DNA from: an uncultured Lachnospiraceae bacterium
Lineage (GTDB): Bacteria > Bacillota > Clostridia > Lachnospirales > Lachnospiraceae
DNA: 64,000 nucleotides
NCBI GenBank assembly: GCA_900539715.1
Contig: UQDA01000001.1
Location: 124,001-188,000, forward strand
Direction: 5' to 3'
Positions 1-9,300 of the stretch are shown in pieces. The translations under genes were made by a program, and so were the position numbers. Positions within the stretch are counted from its first letter, which is position 1; each line of letters starts with the position of its first letter. The notes beneath the pieces were generated by a model. The model was not told the DNA's origin. It did no database searches and saw only the letters and a list, made by a program, of their open reading frames with translations.

Positions 1-1481
1 TCATTTTCCAAAGTAACAGTTAATCCACCTACCTCTTTCGCTATATTTCTAAACAGGTTTTCTGCTTGAGGCGCAAGTATATGCATACTTTCGTAATATT
101 GACCTTTTAGAAACATATAAATAGCAGATTTTATTATACGCTCACGTCCAAATGGAATAATTGGATTATCCTTAGTCAAAAAAACCAAATCTTCTTCTTG
201 AAATTCATATGACTCTTTTATATATTGTAATGCAAATTTTAAAACAAAATTTCCTGCGATTATTTGCTTCTGTAGTATTTTTTGAAAAATATGCAATTCT
301 AACAATTCTAAATTTTTTCCCGGATCAGATATATCTAATGGTGGTAATGCTAACACACTTTGTCCTGAAGCATTAATCTTATTCGACCCAAACAAATGAC
401 ATAATGGAAATTTTTTATACTGTTCAAATAACTCTTTTTTCATATCATCTCGTTTATAAAAAATTGTCATCTGAACTATTCTAATCACACACTCCTCAAA
501 AGTCATGCCTTCCATATTTCTTTTAATATTTTCATATAATTTAGTTGCATCTACTTCTGTAATAATCGGCATCATCAATTTGGGAATTTCTCTTTGGATT
601 TCTACTAATCGTTTGTGCACTCGTTCCGCATCATTTACCGCTCCATTATCTCTATAAATCTTAACTGCTTTTTGCAAAAAACGCTCCGCACTAAAAACCT
701 CTTGCACATTACTATTCACTTTTTCTGTTTGTCGCTCGTAATAAGATGCTAATTCCAAGTATGTTCGTGCTATTGACACAGTATCTTTCTGAATCTTATA
801 GCATTTTACTTTTAGTTCATATGCTCTCTCAACTTTAAGAATACTATTCATTTGGTTCTGAATAATTTTATCAATAGTTATTAATATTACCGATATATCT
901 CCATATTTTTGTCTTATCACAATATCAAGCAACGATATAGATAAAAAGTCTGTATCCTGCCCATCAATTCTAATGATATGATCATAAATGGTGTTACAAC
1001 ATTTTTCATATAACTCTTGCTTTTTTATTTGAGCCGAAATAAATATTGCACGTTTTATTAAATCTAATGTCCCCACCCAATTTTCATACGAAAACAATAA
1101 CTCGAACATTTCTAAATAAGCATTAGCTGCTATACAAGCTGCATTATAATTGCTTTTTTGTGTCCACAGAATATCTGCTATGATTGCTCTAAGATTTAAT
1201 GGAACTTTGGATAAATCCATTGACTGCAAACTAATAAAATCTTCTTCTGTTAAGTCTTCTATAGCAAATGTCCTCTTTCCTTCCCATCTCATAAATGGAT
1301 GAAATTCGATTCCCTTATCTGTTACCTTTGTTCCCAATGAAGAAATATTTTTACACAAATCAAATGTTTTTTTATCTGTCTCCGTATCAAGTTGTTCTCT
1401 TTTTGTAGTTTCAAATAGATTTGCTGATAAACCACGCTTTTTCACAACAACAATTTCATTTAGTAAATCATATATATTCAA
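1..1481 (-). CDS. DUF4209-like protein, 3' end outside window
   Basis: An open frame of 493 codons runs off the left edge. I place the start at a TTG codon (1481) because a perfect AGGAGG lies six bases upstream; it follows the AlbA_2 gene by 47 bp, so the two look co-transcribed. The protein is mostly helical. Its last visible part contains the motif LAPQAENLFRN, which resembles the 'P-x-x-E-x-x-x-R-N' core of DUF4209 proteins (function unknown); the conserved HG that should follow lies beyond the window. The frame is AT-rich compared with the conjugative region. The family call rests on that C-terminal motif only. A role in phage defence with the upstream gene is inference. Confidence 0.6.
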   Translation of the reverse strand, partial: MNIYDLLNEIVVVKKRGLSANLFETTKREQLDTETDKKTFDLCKNISSLGTKVTDKGIEFHPFMRWEGKRTFAIEDLTEEDFISLQSMDLSKVPLNLRAIIADILWTQKSNYNAACIAANAYLEMFELLFSYENWVGTLDLIKRAIFISAQIKKQELYEKCCNTIYDHIIRIDGQDTDFLSISLLDIVIRQKYGDISVILITIDKIIQNQMNSILKVERAYELKVKCYKIQKDTVSIARTYLELASYYERQTEKVNSNVQEVFSAERFLQKAVKIYRDNGAVNDAERVHKRLVEIQREIPKLMMPIITEVDATKLYENIKRNMEGMTFEECVIRIVQMTIFYKRDDMKKELFEQYKKFPLCHLFGSNKINASGQSVLALPPLDISDPGKNLELLELHIFQKILQKQIIAGNFVLKFALQYIKESYEFQEEDLVFLTKDNPIIPFGRERIIKSAIYMFLKGQYYESMHILAPQAENLFRNIAKEVGGLTVTLEN

Positions 1482-1528
1482 TTGAATCCTCCTTTTCTAT
1501 TCTTATAGCCCACTCCATTTCCTTCTTT

Positions 1529-2848
1529 TCAATTACATCTCTCCATATTTCTCCATTCTTCCAACCAATCAACAATCATCTTCCCTCGTCTTAACCGTTC
1601 TGTTATAAATCCATACTCTACATTCTTAGGACAAGCAAAGTTGATCACTAAATCTACATTTTCGTTCAGCTCCTTCGCTATATGTTCTGCGGCTCCAGGC
1701 ACATCAAAACCCTCATACAGTCCAATCTCAATTTTCTGTAATCGTTCCAATGCTTCTCCTTCAATTTTTTCTCCTAGCATTTTGTTAATACCATATCCCC
1801 TGGATTTTACATATTCCCGAAATGTCTCATATTCTCTTTCATTGTGAAATACTGGCACCACCCTTAAAATCATTTTTAGTGCCTCTTCAGAGTAGTTTCT
1901 ACATACATGTGCAAAAACAAATTGAAACAAAAGATATCGAAAACTATCTTCAATATAATATGCCTCCACTGCTGGGAGTTCCGGCGGAAGTATCTCTGTT
2001 CTTCCTTCATCAATGCATTCCAGATAATTCGTAAATAACGGTATATCTTTATAAAATAGTCGAATCTCTCTTCTATCAGAAAAATCTGTATGATAACTCA
2101 CATTACAAAACGCAAATAAATAAAATGAAAGACTTCCTATGGAGCCATCATTTATATCTGTAACTTTTCTGCTGTTCTCTTCCGGCTCCTCATATGTAAG
2201 CTGCACCGTATAATCTGGATCTGGTCTGTAATAGAAAAAGAAGCGATTAACCCCAAATTTATCTGCATCCCCATCTATCATCTCCCAGTTTTCTATATCC
2301 TTCAAATAATGTTTTGCTCTTTGTGAGGGATTATACAATAATCCAAATCTTCTCTTCCACAATAGTTCTGTATCATACACATCTGCAGTGCCTGTTTTCG
2401 CAGTATTTGTATCTCCTTTGCGAGTATAGATAGCGCCTTTAAATAAGGGGGCGCCTTGACCCTTATAATCTTCCAAAAGATAAAATGGTGTATCATCACT
2501 TTGTTTAATAACAATAACATCTATCTCCTTCTCAGAAATAACAACTGTTTTTACATATACTTCCGGAATGTATCCTCCTGCCCACTTAGGCTTCTGACGA
2601 AGCAGATTTATCACGTTCTGTTGGTTCTTTCGTTTTTCTGGACTCACACCACAAATATCACAGTTTTTATCCATAACACCAATAATAATATAGCAATCGC
2701 GGTTAGCCGGACTATTTGCCATACAAATAATGTCATGCAATAAATCAGCATTATTACTATGCCACTCCTGCTTAAAATCCCAATAGCTTCCCTCTACCTT
2801 CTGTTCAATCAACTCTATAATTTCATCTTTTAAAGTCTTAATCTCCAT
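1529..2848 (-). CDS. Schlafen AlbA_2-domain protein
   Basis: About 439 residues. The N-terminal ~150 residues match the Schlafen AlbA_2 (divergent AAA-4/AlbA_2) domain: an E-G-x-x-x-D-F-K-x-E motif near residue 20, then an AN(S) stretch and a YIIIGV strand. The rest is of no recognised family. The frame is open four codons further up (GTG at 2860), but AAGAGG sits correctly for the ATG at 2848. AlbA_2 domains occur in transcription factors, nuclease-like Schlafens and bacterial defence proteins. The gene is followed 47 bp later by a DUF4209-like gene, suggesting a two-protein system. What it binds or cuts cannot be told from sequence. Confidence 0.75.
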   Translation of the reverse strand: MEIKTLKDEIIELIEQKVEGSYWDFKQEWHSNNADLLHDIICMANSPANRDCYIIIGVMDKNCDICGVSPEKRKNQQNVINLLRQKPKWAGGYIPEVYVKTVVISEKEIDVIVIKQSDDTPFYLLEDYKGQGAPLFKGAIYTRKGDTNTAKTGTADVYDTELLWKRRFGLLYNPSQRAKHYLKDIENWEMIDGDADKFGVNRFFFYYRPDPDYTVQLTYEEPEENSRKVTDINDGSIGSLSFYLFAFCNVSYHTDFSDRREIRLFYKDIPLFTNYLECIDEGRTEILPPELPAVEAYYIEDSFRYLLFQFVFAHVCRNYSEEALKMILRVVPVFHNEREYETFREYVKSRGYGINKMLGEKIEGEALERLQKIEIGLYEGFDVPGAAEHIAKELNENVDLVINFACPKNVEYGFITERLRRGKMIVDWLEEWRNMERCN

Positions 2849-2880
2849 CAAAAACATCACCTCTTGTTGTATAACAGAAG

Positions 2881-2905
2881 AGGGATACCACTTTCTGGTA
2901 CCCCT
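2881..2905 (-). terminator. Hairpin after the nuclease-like gene
   Basis: Inverted repeat GGGATACCA / TGGTACCCC with a five-base loop, followed by a short pyrimidine-rich tract. It sits between the PD-(D/E)XK gene and the AlbA_2 gene, both read leftwards, so it could end the first transcript. The T-run is weak. Confidence 0.5.
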
Positions 2906-2953
2906 TCTATATCCTTCATTTTAAGCAATCACTATATCCACCTTGTTATCAAA

Positions 2954-3766
2954 TCAAGCCCCTCTTTTACCCGCCAATGCACGAACCTCCTCTACAGATA
3001 ACTGAGAAATCTCAGCAATCTCCTCAAAAGACATCGCACCTTTTTTCAAAAGTCTGCTTGCCACTTCTTTTCTTTCCTCTAACCGTGCTGCCAAAGCAGC
3101 CTCATCCCGCATATCTTCCATCGCCTTACACATAGCTGCCACTCCTTTCTCATCTTCCTTGAAATATCTTACACGTTCTGCCAATGTTCTATACTTTATA
3201 TCCTTCGCATTTGTACAGGAAAAATCGTGCATCAGGATCCCTATGGGCGATTCATCCCGGTATTCGCCATTCACATATAAAATATGTGCCTCATCGCCAA
3301 AGTTCTCGCCAGTTTCTTTGATTACCCGGTCAATATGATAAATCGGTTTTCCCTTTCCCAGCACATCATGCTCTGTAATAAAGATTACATAAGTTTCCAC
3401 CAGATTTTCCAGCTTTTCTCCCGGCTCAGTCACATTAGCATCGATCAAACTGCTGTGATATCTGGCTCTCTTTGCTCCCGCACCGCGATCTGCTCTCTGG
3501 ATTTCTACATTATATCTTTTTCCGGCATGATCCGTCGCATAAATATCAAAAATAATTGATCTGCCCTGCAGATTTTTAAGCTGATGCTGGATTGCTACCT
3601 TTTCCACCTTCAAATCATCTCTGCCAAGCACAATCTGCAGCACCAGTTCCGTACATTCGATATTTTCCTCAAAACATTTTGACATAAAGTCATCATCCAT
3701 CAGACGAAATCCACGGATTCTCTGCAGATCTTCCGGTCTGAACTTTTCTTCCCAATCCTTACTCAT
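2954..3766 (-). CDS. Rpn/PD-(D/E)XK family nuclease or transposase-like protein
   Basis: 270 residues of the PDDEXK_2/Rpn family, annotated variously as recombination-promoting nuclease or 'putative transposase'. The nuclease core is visible near residues 70-95: FDIYA, then YNVEIQ, giving the D...ExQ catalytic set. A C-terminal helical part (EVASRLLKKGAMSFEEIAEI...) resembles the helix-turn-helix tail usual in these proteins. AAAGGA precedes the ATG. These genes are common and often multicopy in Lachnospiraceae. It lies just outside the recombinase end of the ICE, so it may be flanking chromosome rather than element cargo. Confidence 0.8.
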   Translation of the reverse strand: MSKDWEEKFRPEDLQRIRGFRLMDDDFMSKCFEENIECTELVLQIVLGRDDLKVEKVAIQHQLKNLQGRSIIFDIYATDHAGKRYNVEIQRADRGAGAKRARYHSSLIDANVTEPGEKLENLVETYVIFITEHDVLGKGKPIYHIDRVIKETGENFGDEAHILYVNGEYRDESPIGILMHDFSCTNAKDIKYRTLAERVRYFKEDEKGVAAMCKAMEDMRDEAALAARLEERKEVASRLLKKGAMSFEEIAEISQLSVEEVRALAGKRGA

Positions 3767-3937
3767 CTCTCTGCTTCCTTTCTCTGCCTGTTTTTATCAG
3801 AAGCATATACTTCCCCTATCATACTTAAATTTTATCACAGGCACACTTTTGTTACAAGGTTCGCTCTGCCTCATTTTATGTTTAGATTTTATATTTTTAA
3901 CCCGGCGGTTCCCGTATTTCTTTCCTGATATCAATTT

Positions 3938-5587
3938 CTAATTTTCCCACTTATCCAGCCTCTGCACCATCACGATCCCCGACCGGAACTGGAGCTCGAT
4001 CTTATTCTGATTAATAACCTTAACCGTCTGGATCAGCCTCCACACCAAATCATTATCAAATTCCCTGCTCAGTACCCCTGCTTTCCTTATATAATCGTCC
4101 ACCTCTCCAGCTCTCTGATCATAGGCTTCTGCCAGACGTTGTTCCTTCCTGGACTGTTCTTTTCTCTTTCTCAACTCCTTCAGATGCGCCGTAACTCTCC
4201 GGTATTCCCGATCAAAATCCTCCTCTCCGCAGTTTCCTTTGGCACTTTCCTCAATCAGCGACATCAGATGCTTCTCCAGTTCCTGAATCTCTGTATCGTA
4301 TTCTGTCGGTTTTGCTTTGTTTCCATAGCTTCCGATAATCCGGATCACGTTTTCACGGAATGCCTGCACAAATTCGCCCTGATCCTCTACCACCTTGCCA
4401 ATTGCCATCATGATGGCTTCATGAAGGATTTCCTCTTTTAATGTCGGGGAATTTTTACACCGCTCGGAACCATGTTTCAACCGGTTATCACATCTCCACA
4501 CAGCGCTTTTCTTTCCATATTTAGACCACACCTGCCTCCGGTAGGGCTGTCCGCATTCTGCGCAGATCATCAGACCCGACAGCGCATACTTGCCGCTGTA
4601 CTTACTCTTCTCCTCTCCCCTCTTTTTCTTGATGGCTGCCCGGTAAATATTTCCTCGTCTGGCTTTCTCCTCCTGTACCCGGTAAAATAATTCTTTTGGT
4701 ATGATGGCTTCATGGTCATCCTCTATATAATACTGGGGAACAATCCCCTTATTGACTACCTTCTTCTTCGTCAGAAAATCTACGGTATAGGTCTTCTGCA
4801 GGAGGGCATCCCCCATGTATTTCTCATTGGTCAGCATTTTATCAATCACGGTTGCCTGCCATACGGTATTGCCGGTCACTGTCCTGATCCCCTCTGATTC
4901 CAGGATTCTTTTAATCCTATAGCTGCTGTTCCCCTCCAGAAAAAGCCTGTATATTCTCCGCACCAATTCCGCCTCTTCCGGTACTACCACCAGATTTCCG
5001 TCCTTATCCTTCGTATATCCAAGGAACTTATTGTGGTTGACAATAACCTGTCCTGCTTCAAACCGTCTCACAATTCCCCAGTGACAGTTTTCGCTGATAT
5101 TTCGGCTTTCCTCCTGTGCCTGGCTGCTCAGGATCGTAATCAGCAGTTCTCCGCTTCCCTCCAGAGTGTTAATCCCCTCTTTTTCAAAAAATACAGCAAT
5201 GTTCTTTTCTTTTAGCTTCCGGATATTTGTCAGGGAGTCTACGGTATTTCTGGCAAAACGGCTGATGGATTTTGTAATGACCATGTCAATCTTTCCTGCC
5301 ATGCAGTCATCGATCATGGACTGGAAATCCGCTCTTTTTCTGGTACTTGTCGCGCTCTTTCCGTCATCTGCATAAATCCCTGCCAGTTTCCAGTTCGGAT
5401 TGCTTTTGATTTTCTCTGTATAATATTGTACCTGAGCTTCATAACTGGATTCCTGCTGTTCCATCAGGGTGCTGACACGGCAGTAGGCTGCCACCCGAAG
5501 GGTTCGCATTTGCGGCCGGATGCTCCGGTCATACGCCGGTTTTGCCGGTATGATCGATATGTTCTTTTTTATACTTGCCTCCATCAC
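3938..5587 (-). CDS. Large serine recombinase (third of the triplet)
   Basis: 549 residues in the usual order: resolvase catalytic domain (nucleophile Ser39 in YCRVST; SRFARN arginine motif near residue 108), recombinase domain (~200-300), zinc ribbon (CAEC...C) and a C-terminal coiled coil. This is the TnpX/CcrB type that catalyses cut-and-join between att sites through a 5'-phosphoserine link. GTG at 5587 overlaps the TGA of the upstream gene; GGAGG lies nine bases before. It is the outermost gene of the element, as expected for an integrase. All known catalytic features seem present. Confidence 0.93.
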   Translation of the reverse strand: MMEASIKKNISIIPAKPAYDRSIRPQMRTLRVAAYCRVSTLMEQQESSYEAQVQYYTEKIKSNPNWKLAGIYADDGKSATSTRKRADFQSMIDDCMAGKIDMVITKSISRFARNTVDSLTNIRKLKEKNIAVFFEKEGINTLEGSGELLITILSSQAQEESRNISENCHWGIVRRFEAGQVIVNHNKFLGYTKDKDGNLVVVPEEAELVRRIYRLFLEGNSSYRIKRILESEGIRTVTGNTVWQATVIDKMLTNEKYMGDALLQKTYTVDFLTKKKVVNKGIVPQYYIEDDHEAIIPKELFYRVQEEKARRGNIYRAAIKKKRGEEKSKYSGKYALSGLMICAECGQPYRRQVWSKYGKKSAVWRCDNRLKHGSERCKNSPTLKEEILHEAIMMAIGKVVEDQGEFVQAFRENVIRIIGSYGNKAKPTEYDTEIQELEKHLMSLIEESAKGNCGEEDFDREYRRVTAHLKELRKRKEQSRKEQRLAEAYDQRAGEVDDYIRKAGVLSREFDNDLVWRLIQTVKVINQNKIELQFRSGIVMVQRLDKWEN

Positions 5588-6516
5588 TGCTTCCCGCCTC
5601 CATCTTCTTTTATCTGGATTACGACTCCATTCTTCATATGTACATCCATGGTTCCATTCTTAAAAACCATGATTTTCTCCACTGTCTTTTGAAAGCATTT
5701 TTCATTAAAATATTCCTGTTTTCCACCTCTGCACAGGATTTCTTCAATCTTCCTTCCATAATAAGCGCGGCTTTCTATCTCTGCAGATTGATACTGTTCC
5801 ATTGCCCTCTCGTAAAGCAATGTTTTGATCTCTTCTGCCGAAAACTCTTCAATCTGCAGAAATTCTTCAATCTGTCTTGTCAGCTTCCTGTATTTGGGTG
5901 TTTCCACTGCTGCGCTCTCTTTCTGAACCTCCTGTGCCAGTTCCGTATGCTCTGCCACCAGATTCATGGCTGCCAGTGCTGCATTTTTTATCTGCTCCTC
6001 TGACAGAATCCGGTTTCCGCAGGATACCTTCCTCCCATTCTGATACTTGGAACATTTCCAGCACCATTTATCTTCTCCGGGCTTTTGCCGCTTCTTCGCA
6101 TATTTTCGATATTCTAATCCACACGTTCCGCAAAAGATCTTTCCATTCAAAATGCCCTTACCTGCATGACTGTTTGGATGATACCTGCGTCCCAGCTGGC
6201 TGGTTCTATTTTCCCGTCTCTCCTGTACCTGCAGAAACAACTCCTTTGAAATAATTGGCGGATAATATTCATCCCCGCAATATCTCGGGTTCTTCAGCAA
6301 ATTTCCGATAGAAGCATGACTCCATGAAGGATGTCCGTTTGCATTCAGCACTCCCAGCTTTGTCATCCACTTTGCAATTCCATAGGTGGTGGACCCTTCC
6401 AAATAATCCCGAAAAATACGTTGTACCAACTCTGCCTCTTCCGGAACAACCTCTGCCCTGCCATTTTGAATTCGATATCCGATTGGAAAACGCTTTTGTC
6501 GTTTAATTCCTGCCAT
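5584..6516 (-). CDS. Serine recombinase paralogue without catalytic domain
   Basis: About 310 residues comprising only a recombinase (DNA-binding) domain beginning at PIGYRIQNGR, a zinc ribbon (CGTC...C) and a coiled tail. The whole N-terminal resolvase domain with the serine nucleophile is absent. The frame is intact and has its own start: ATG at 6516 overlaps the end of the upstream recombinase by 14 bp; an upstream in-frame ATG at 6561 is less likely. The tight overlaps on both sides argue for a maintained gene rather than debris. I infer an accessory role, such as att-site specificity or directionality within a heteromeric recombinase; no such function is demonstrated here. Confidence 0.85.
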   Translation of the reverse strand: MAGIKRQKRFPIGYRIQNGRAEVVPEEAELVQRIFRDYLEGSTTYGIAKWMTKLGVLNANGHPSWSHASIGNLLKNPRYCGDEYYPPIISKELFLQVQERRENRTSQLGRRYHPNSHAGKGILNGKIFCGTCGLEYRKYAKKRQKPGEDKWCWKCSKYQNGRKVSCGNRILSEEQIKNAALAAMNLVAEHTELAQEVQKESAAVETPKYRKLTRQIEEFLQIEEFSAEEIKTLLYERAMEQYQSAEIESRAYYGRKIEEILCRGGKQEYFNEKCFQKTVEKIMVFKNGTMDVHMKNGVVIQIKEDGGGKQ

Positions 6517-8125
6517 CTTCCACGCCCCTTTCCTCCAATGACTCTTCCAACTCCAATCCATTTTTCAGGCAGAACCGGATTTTCTGCCCCGGATATACCG
6601 TTGCATGGTCAATGATCATCAAAAATGCTTCTTCTTCATAATTTTCCATTCTGGTTGGGCGGCTCCGAAATACAGTCAGCAGATATTCTGTTTGCATGAT
6701 CTCCTGTTCAAAGAACTGATCCGCCTCTAAAAGCTGCCGCCTATGGATTAGCGTTTCCAATTCTGAATCCAGCTGGTTCCGCCTTTCTATAAAAACAGCA
6801 GAGCCAATGTTGCCGTCCACCAGGACCTGCCGCAACATGTAGCTCTGCTTTCTCAATTCCTCTATTTGATAATTTAACTTCCGAATCTCCCTTTCCTGCT
6901 TTGGATCTCTTGGGACTGCTTTAAGCCCAGCCAGTAAAGGCATCAATATTTCCTCATAATTTCCTGCCAGCCGGTTCCACATCTTGGTAAACAAACGTTC
7001 AATATTTTCTTCTCGGATTGCCTTTTGACCACAGGCTTTCCTATCCTGAATATGTTTATGGCAGCACCACTGGACTTTTTCATAAGATTTTCCTATGTAT
7101 AGTTTTTGCCTGCGGAATATGCTGCCGCACACCCCACACCGAATCCGGCTGCTAAATGCATAACGGTTCTGATATGCCTCTGAGTCCTTGACACACTGCT
7201 GTTCCTTTCGATATGTACAGAGCTTACGAACTGCTTCCGCTTCTTCTCTGCTGATAATAGGTTCATGGTTATCCCTGATCAGATATTGGGGAAGTTCTCC
7301 ATGGTTCCGTTTCGTTCTAAATGGTATGCCTTCTGTAGTACAAGTCTTCTGTAAAAGCAGATCCCCTTCGTAAACCGGATTTTTAAGAATTTCTTTGACG
7401 GTTCCCTCCTGCCATCCATTTGACTTCCGGCTAGTAGGGATTCCCTCCTTCTGTAAGCTCTGAGCAATTGTATAGGAACCCATTCCCCCCAGATATGCTT
7501 CAAAAATCCTCCGTACTACTGCCGCTTCCTTCGGTTCAATGATCAGATTTCCATCTGGATCTTTACAATATCCATACGCAGGATCACTGATAATAAAGGT
7601 ACCATTTTGAAATCTCCGTACCACAGACCATCTGACATTTGCAGAAATATTCTCTGATTCCCCTTGCGCAATGGAACTTAAGATAGTAAGAAGCTGTTCA
7701 CTTTTTTCAGAAAGGGTATCAACCCGTTCTTTTTCAAAATATACGCCTATTCCAAGAGCCTTTAATTCACGAATCGCCTGAATGCTGTCTACCGTATTTC
7801 TTGCAAATCGTGTGACTGATTTTGTGATAATATAATCATGCTGTCCCCGCCGGCAGTCCTGCATCATCTTCTGAAATTCATCCCGACCATTCAGCTTTGT
7901 TCCGCTCCTGTCCTCATCCGCATAGATACCTGAAAAAATCCAGTTGTTTCGCTCTCCAATGAGCCGACTGTAGTATGCCACTTGAGCTTCCAGCGAATGC
8001 TTCTGATCTTCAGAATCTGTGCTGATCCTGCAATATGCACAAACTCGTTTTTCCTGTGTTTGTTCAAGGGACTGTATGGTGCGGACCGGATCAATCCGTG
8101 TGACTTTCTTTTCCTTTTTTACCAT
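6503..8125 (-). CDS. Large serine recombinase (first of the triplet)
   Basis: 540 residues with full architecture: resolvase domain (nucleophile Ser35 in YCRIST, SVTRFARNT motif near residue 110), recombinase domain, zinc ribbon (CGVC...C) and coiled C-terminal region. It shares order and many motifs with the recombinase ending at 3938 but is clearly diverged. The start overlaps the preceding small gene by a few bases. The arrangement of three co-directional recombinase genes recalls the ccrAB pair of SCCmec and the serine-integrase triplets described on streptococcal ICEs. It probably takes part in integration and excision. Confidence 0.93.
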   Translation of the reverse strand: MVKKEKKVTRIDPVRTIQSLEQTQEKRVCAYCRISTDSEDQKHSLEAQVAYYSRLIGERNNWIFSGIYADEDRSGTKLNGRDEFQKMMQDCRRGQHDYIITKSVTRFARNTVDSIQAIRELKALGIGVYFEKERVDTLSEKSEQLLTILSSIAQGESENISANVRWSVVRRFQNGTFIISDPAYGYCKDPDGNLIIEPKEAAVVRRIFEAYLGGMGSYTIAQSLQKEGIPTSRKSNGWQEGTVKEILKNPVYEGDLLLQKTCTTEGIPFRTKRNHGELPQYLIRDNHEPIISREEAEAVRKLCTYRKEQQCVKDSEAYQNRYAFSSRIRCGVCGSIFRRQKLYIGKSYEKVQWCCHKHIQDRKACGQKAIREENIERLFTKMWNRLAGNYEEILMPLLAGLKAVPRDPKQEREIRKLNYQIEELRKQSYMLRQVLVDGNIGSAVFIERRNQLDSELETLIHRRQLLEADQFFEQEIMQTEYLLTVFRSRPTRMENYEEEAFLMIIDHATVYPGQKIRFCLKNGLELEESLEERGVEDGRN

Positions 8126-8382
8126 CGCTTTCCTTTTCCTCCATCTTCAGATATACCCTCTTTAAAATTACCTCTCCTGTTAGCACCACACAATACCACA
8201 ATTTCTGCTGGATATCTAGTGCTTTCAGCATATACTTTGGAAAGTTCCGGTTTAAATGTTAGACGGTTTAAAGCATCGATTTTTTCATATTCCTCCGGCA
8301 ATAAAAAACCATTTTTCAACATCAGGTCCAATAGCTTCACAGCCAGCTTATAACTGACTTCCCTGCTCTCTTTTTTCTCCAA
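8119..8382 (-). CDS. Small SHOCT-like protein
   Basis: About 87 residues. The frame begins at ATG 8430, but GGGAGGG lies seven bases before a TTG at 8382, giving a protein starting MEKKES; I prefer that start. The middle (KLLDLMLKNGFLLPEEYEKIDAL) looks like a SHOCT-type short helical hairpin. It overlaps the first recombinase gene by seven bases, so translation is probably coupled. The function is unknown; its position suggests a helper of the recombinases. Confidence 0.65.
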   Translation of the reverse strand: MEKKESREVSYKLAVKLLDLMLKNGFLLPEEYEKIDALNRLTFKPELSKVYAESTRYPAEIVVLCGANRRGNFKEGISEDGGKGKRW

Positions 8383-8463
8383 ACTAAGTCCCTCCCAATT
8401 TCTTTTCTCAACGCTGGGTGGAGGAATCATCTGCTTTTGCTGCTTCCATATACCGTCAAAATA

Positions 8464-8865
8464 TTATCTTAACCAGATCCCATATTCCGCCCATGTCACT
8501 GCCTGATCCTCTTCCCCAAAGTATTGGTCTGCAGCTTTTTTATCTACCTCCAGCACCTCTGTCGCTTTCTCCTCTGCCAATAACAATGCTGTCAGATGCT
8601 GCTCTATCTCCCGACGCAGTTCCCCATCCTTGCAGGAACTGATTTTTCCACTTGCTGCACGCAACACCATTCTATCCCTCATATCCGTCACAGACATCCG
8701 CTCCATCTCTGTCCCATACTTTCTGAACAGCGCCGCCAGATTTTTTGGCTCCAGAGACACTACTTTTTCCAGTGTTTTTCTTGCTTTTGCATCAAAAAGA
8801 TAGGCATACCCAATACTGCCTGATTCTAAAATTTCACAGATTTTCTTTTCTTCCCTTTTGTTCAT
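8464..8865 (-). CDS. Hypothetical protein of the recombinase operon
   Basis: About 133 residues, probably starting at ATG 8865 after GGAGG with ten-base spacing; an in-frame ATG at 8886 is also present. It is acidic and helical without a signal peptide or membrane segment. I recognise no family. It sits between mazF and the recombinase genes, all on the same strand within short gaps, so it belongs to their operon. Confidence 0.65.
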   Translation of the reverse strand: MNKREEKKICEILESGSIGYAYLFDAKARKTLEKVVSLEPKNLAALFRKYGTEMERMSVTDMRDRMVLRAASGKISSCKDGELRREIEQHLTALLLAEEKATEVLEVDKKAADQYFGEEDQAVTWAEYGIWLR

Positions 8866-8892
8866 CCCTTTTGTGCCTCCCACCACTTTCTA

Positions 8893-9300
8893 TTACATAT
8901 GTAGAAACTGCTCATATTCTTCCTGTTCCCCGTCGAACTCCTCTTCGAGCCCGGTATCATCAAACAGCCCCAGGCTGATCGCCACTGCATATTCCACATC
9001 TTTCATCCTACCAGCTTCCAAATGCCCTATGTATTCGCCCAACCTGCTTTTATCCAGCACCCGGATCTGTTCCAGCAGCACCATTGACGTTCTTCCAATT
9101 CCAGCTTCCCCTGCATACACCGTCACATGGATCGGAAGATTATGTTTCCCCGTCTTAGCCGTCATCGGTGCAATAATGACCGTACTACTAAAATAATTTC
9201 CTTTATCATTTTGTAAGATCATCACAGGCCGTACCCCGCCCTGTTCGCTTCCAACTGTCGGCTGCAGATCTGCCCAGTAAACATCGCCCCTCTTGATCAT
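8893..9300 (-). CDS. mazF: MazF/PemK family endoribonuclease toxin
   Basis: About 136 residues. The start is ATG 9300 after AAGGAGAAAGG; it begins MIKRGDVYWADL, the classic MazF N-terminus, with the conserved GSEQGGVRPV loop and later an 'IAPMT' strand. MazF cleaves mRNA at short sites. An acidic C-terminal extension (EEEFDGEQEEYEQ) is longer than in most MazFs. No MazE-like antitoxin gene precedes it; the nearest AbrB/MazE-fold gene of the element is 36 kb away (44802-45083). Such solitary MazFs occur on ICEs of Clostridia, where they may act in element maintenance. Confidence 0.88.
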   Translation of the reverse strand: MIKRGDVYWADLQPTVGSEQGGVRPVMILQNDKGNYFSSTVIIAPMTAKTGKHNLPIHVTVYAGEAGIGRTSMVLLEQIRVLDKSRLGEYIGHLEAGRMKDVEYAVAISLGLFDDTGLEEEFDGEQEEYEQFLHM

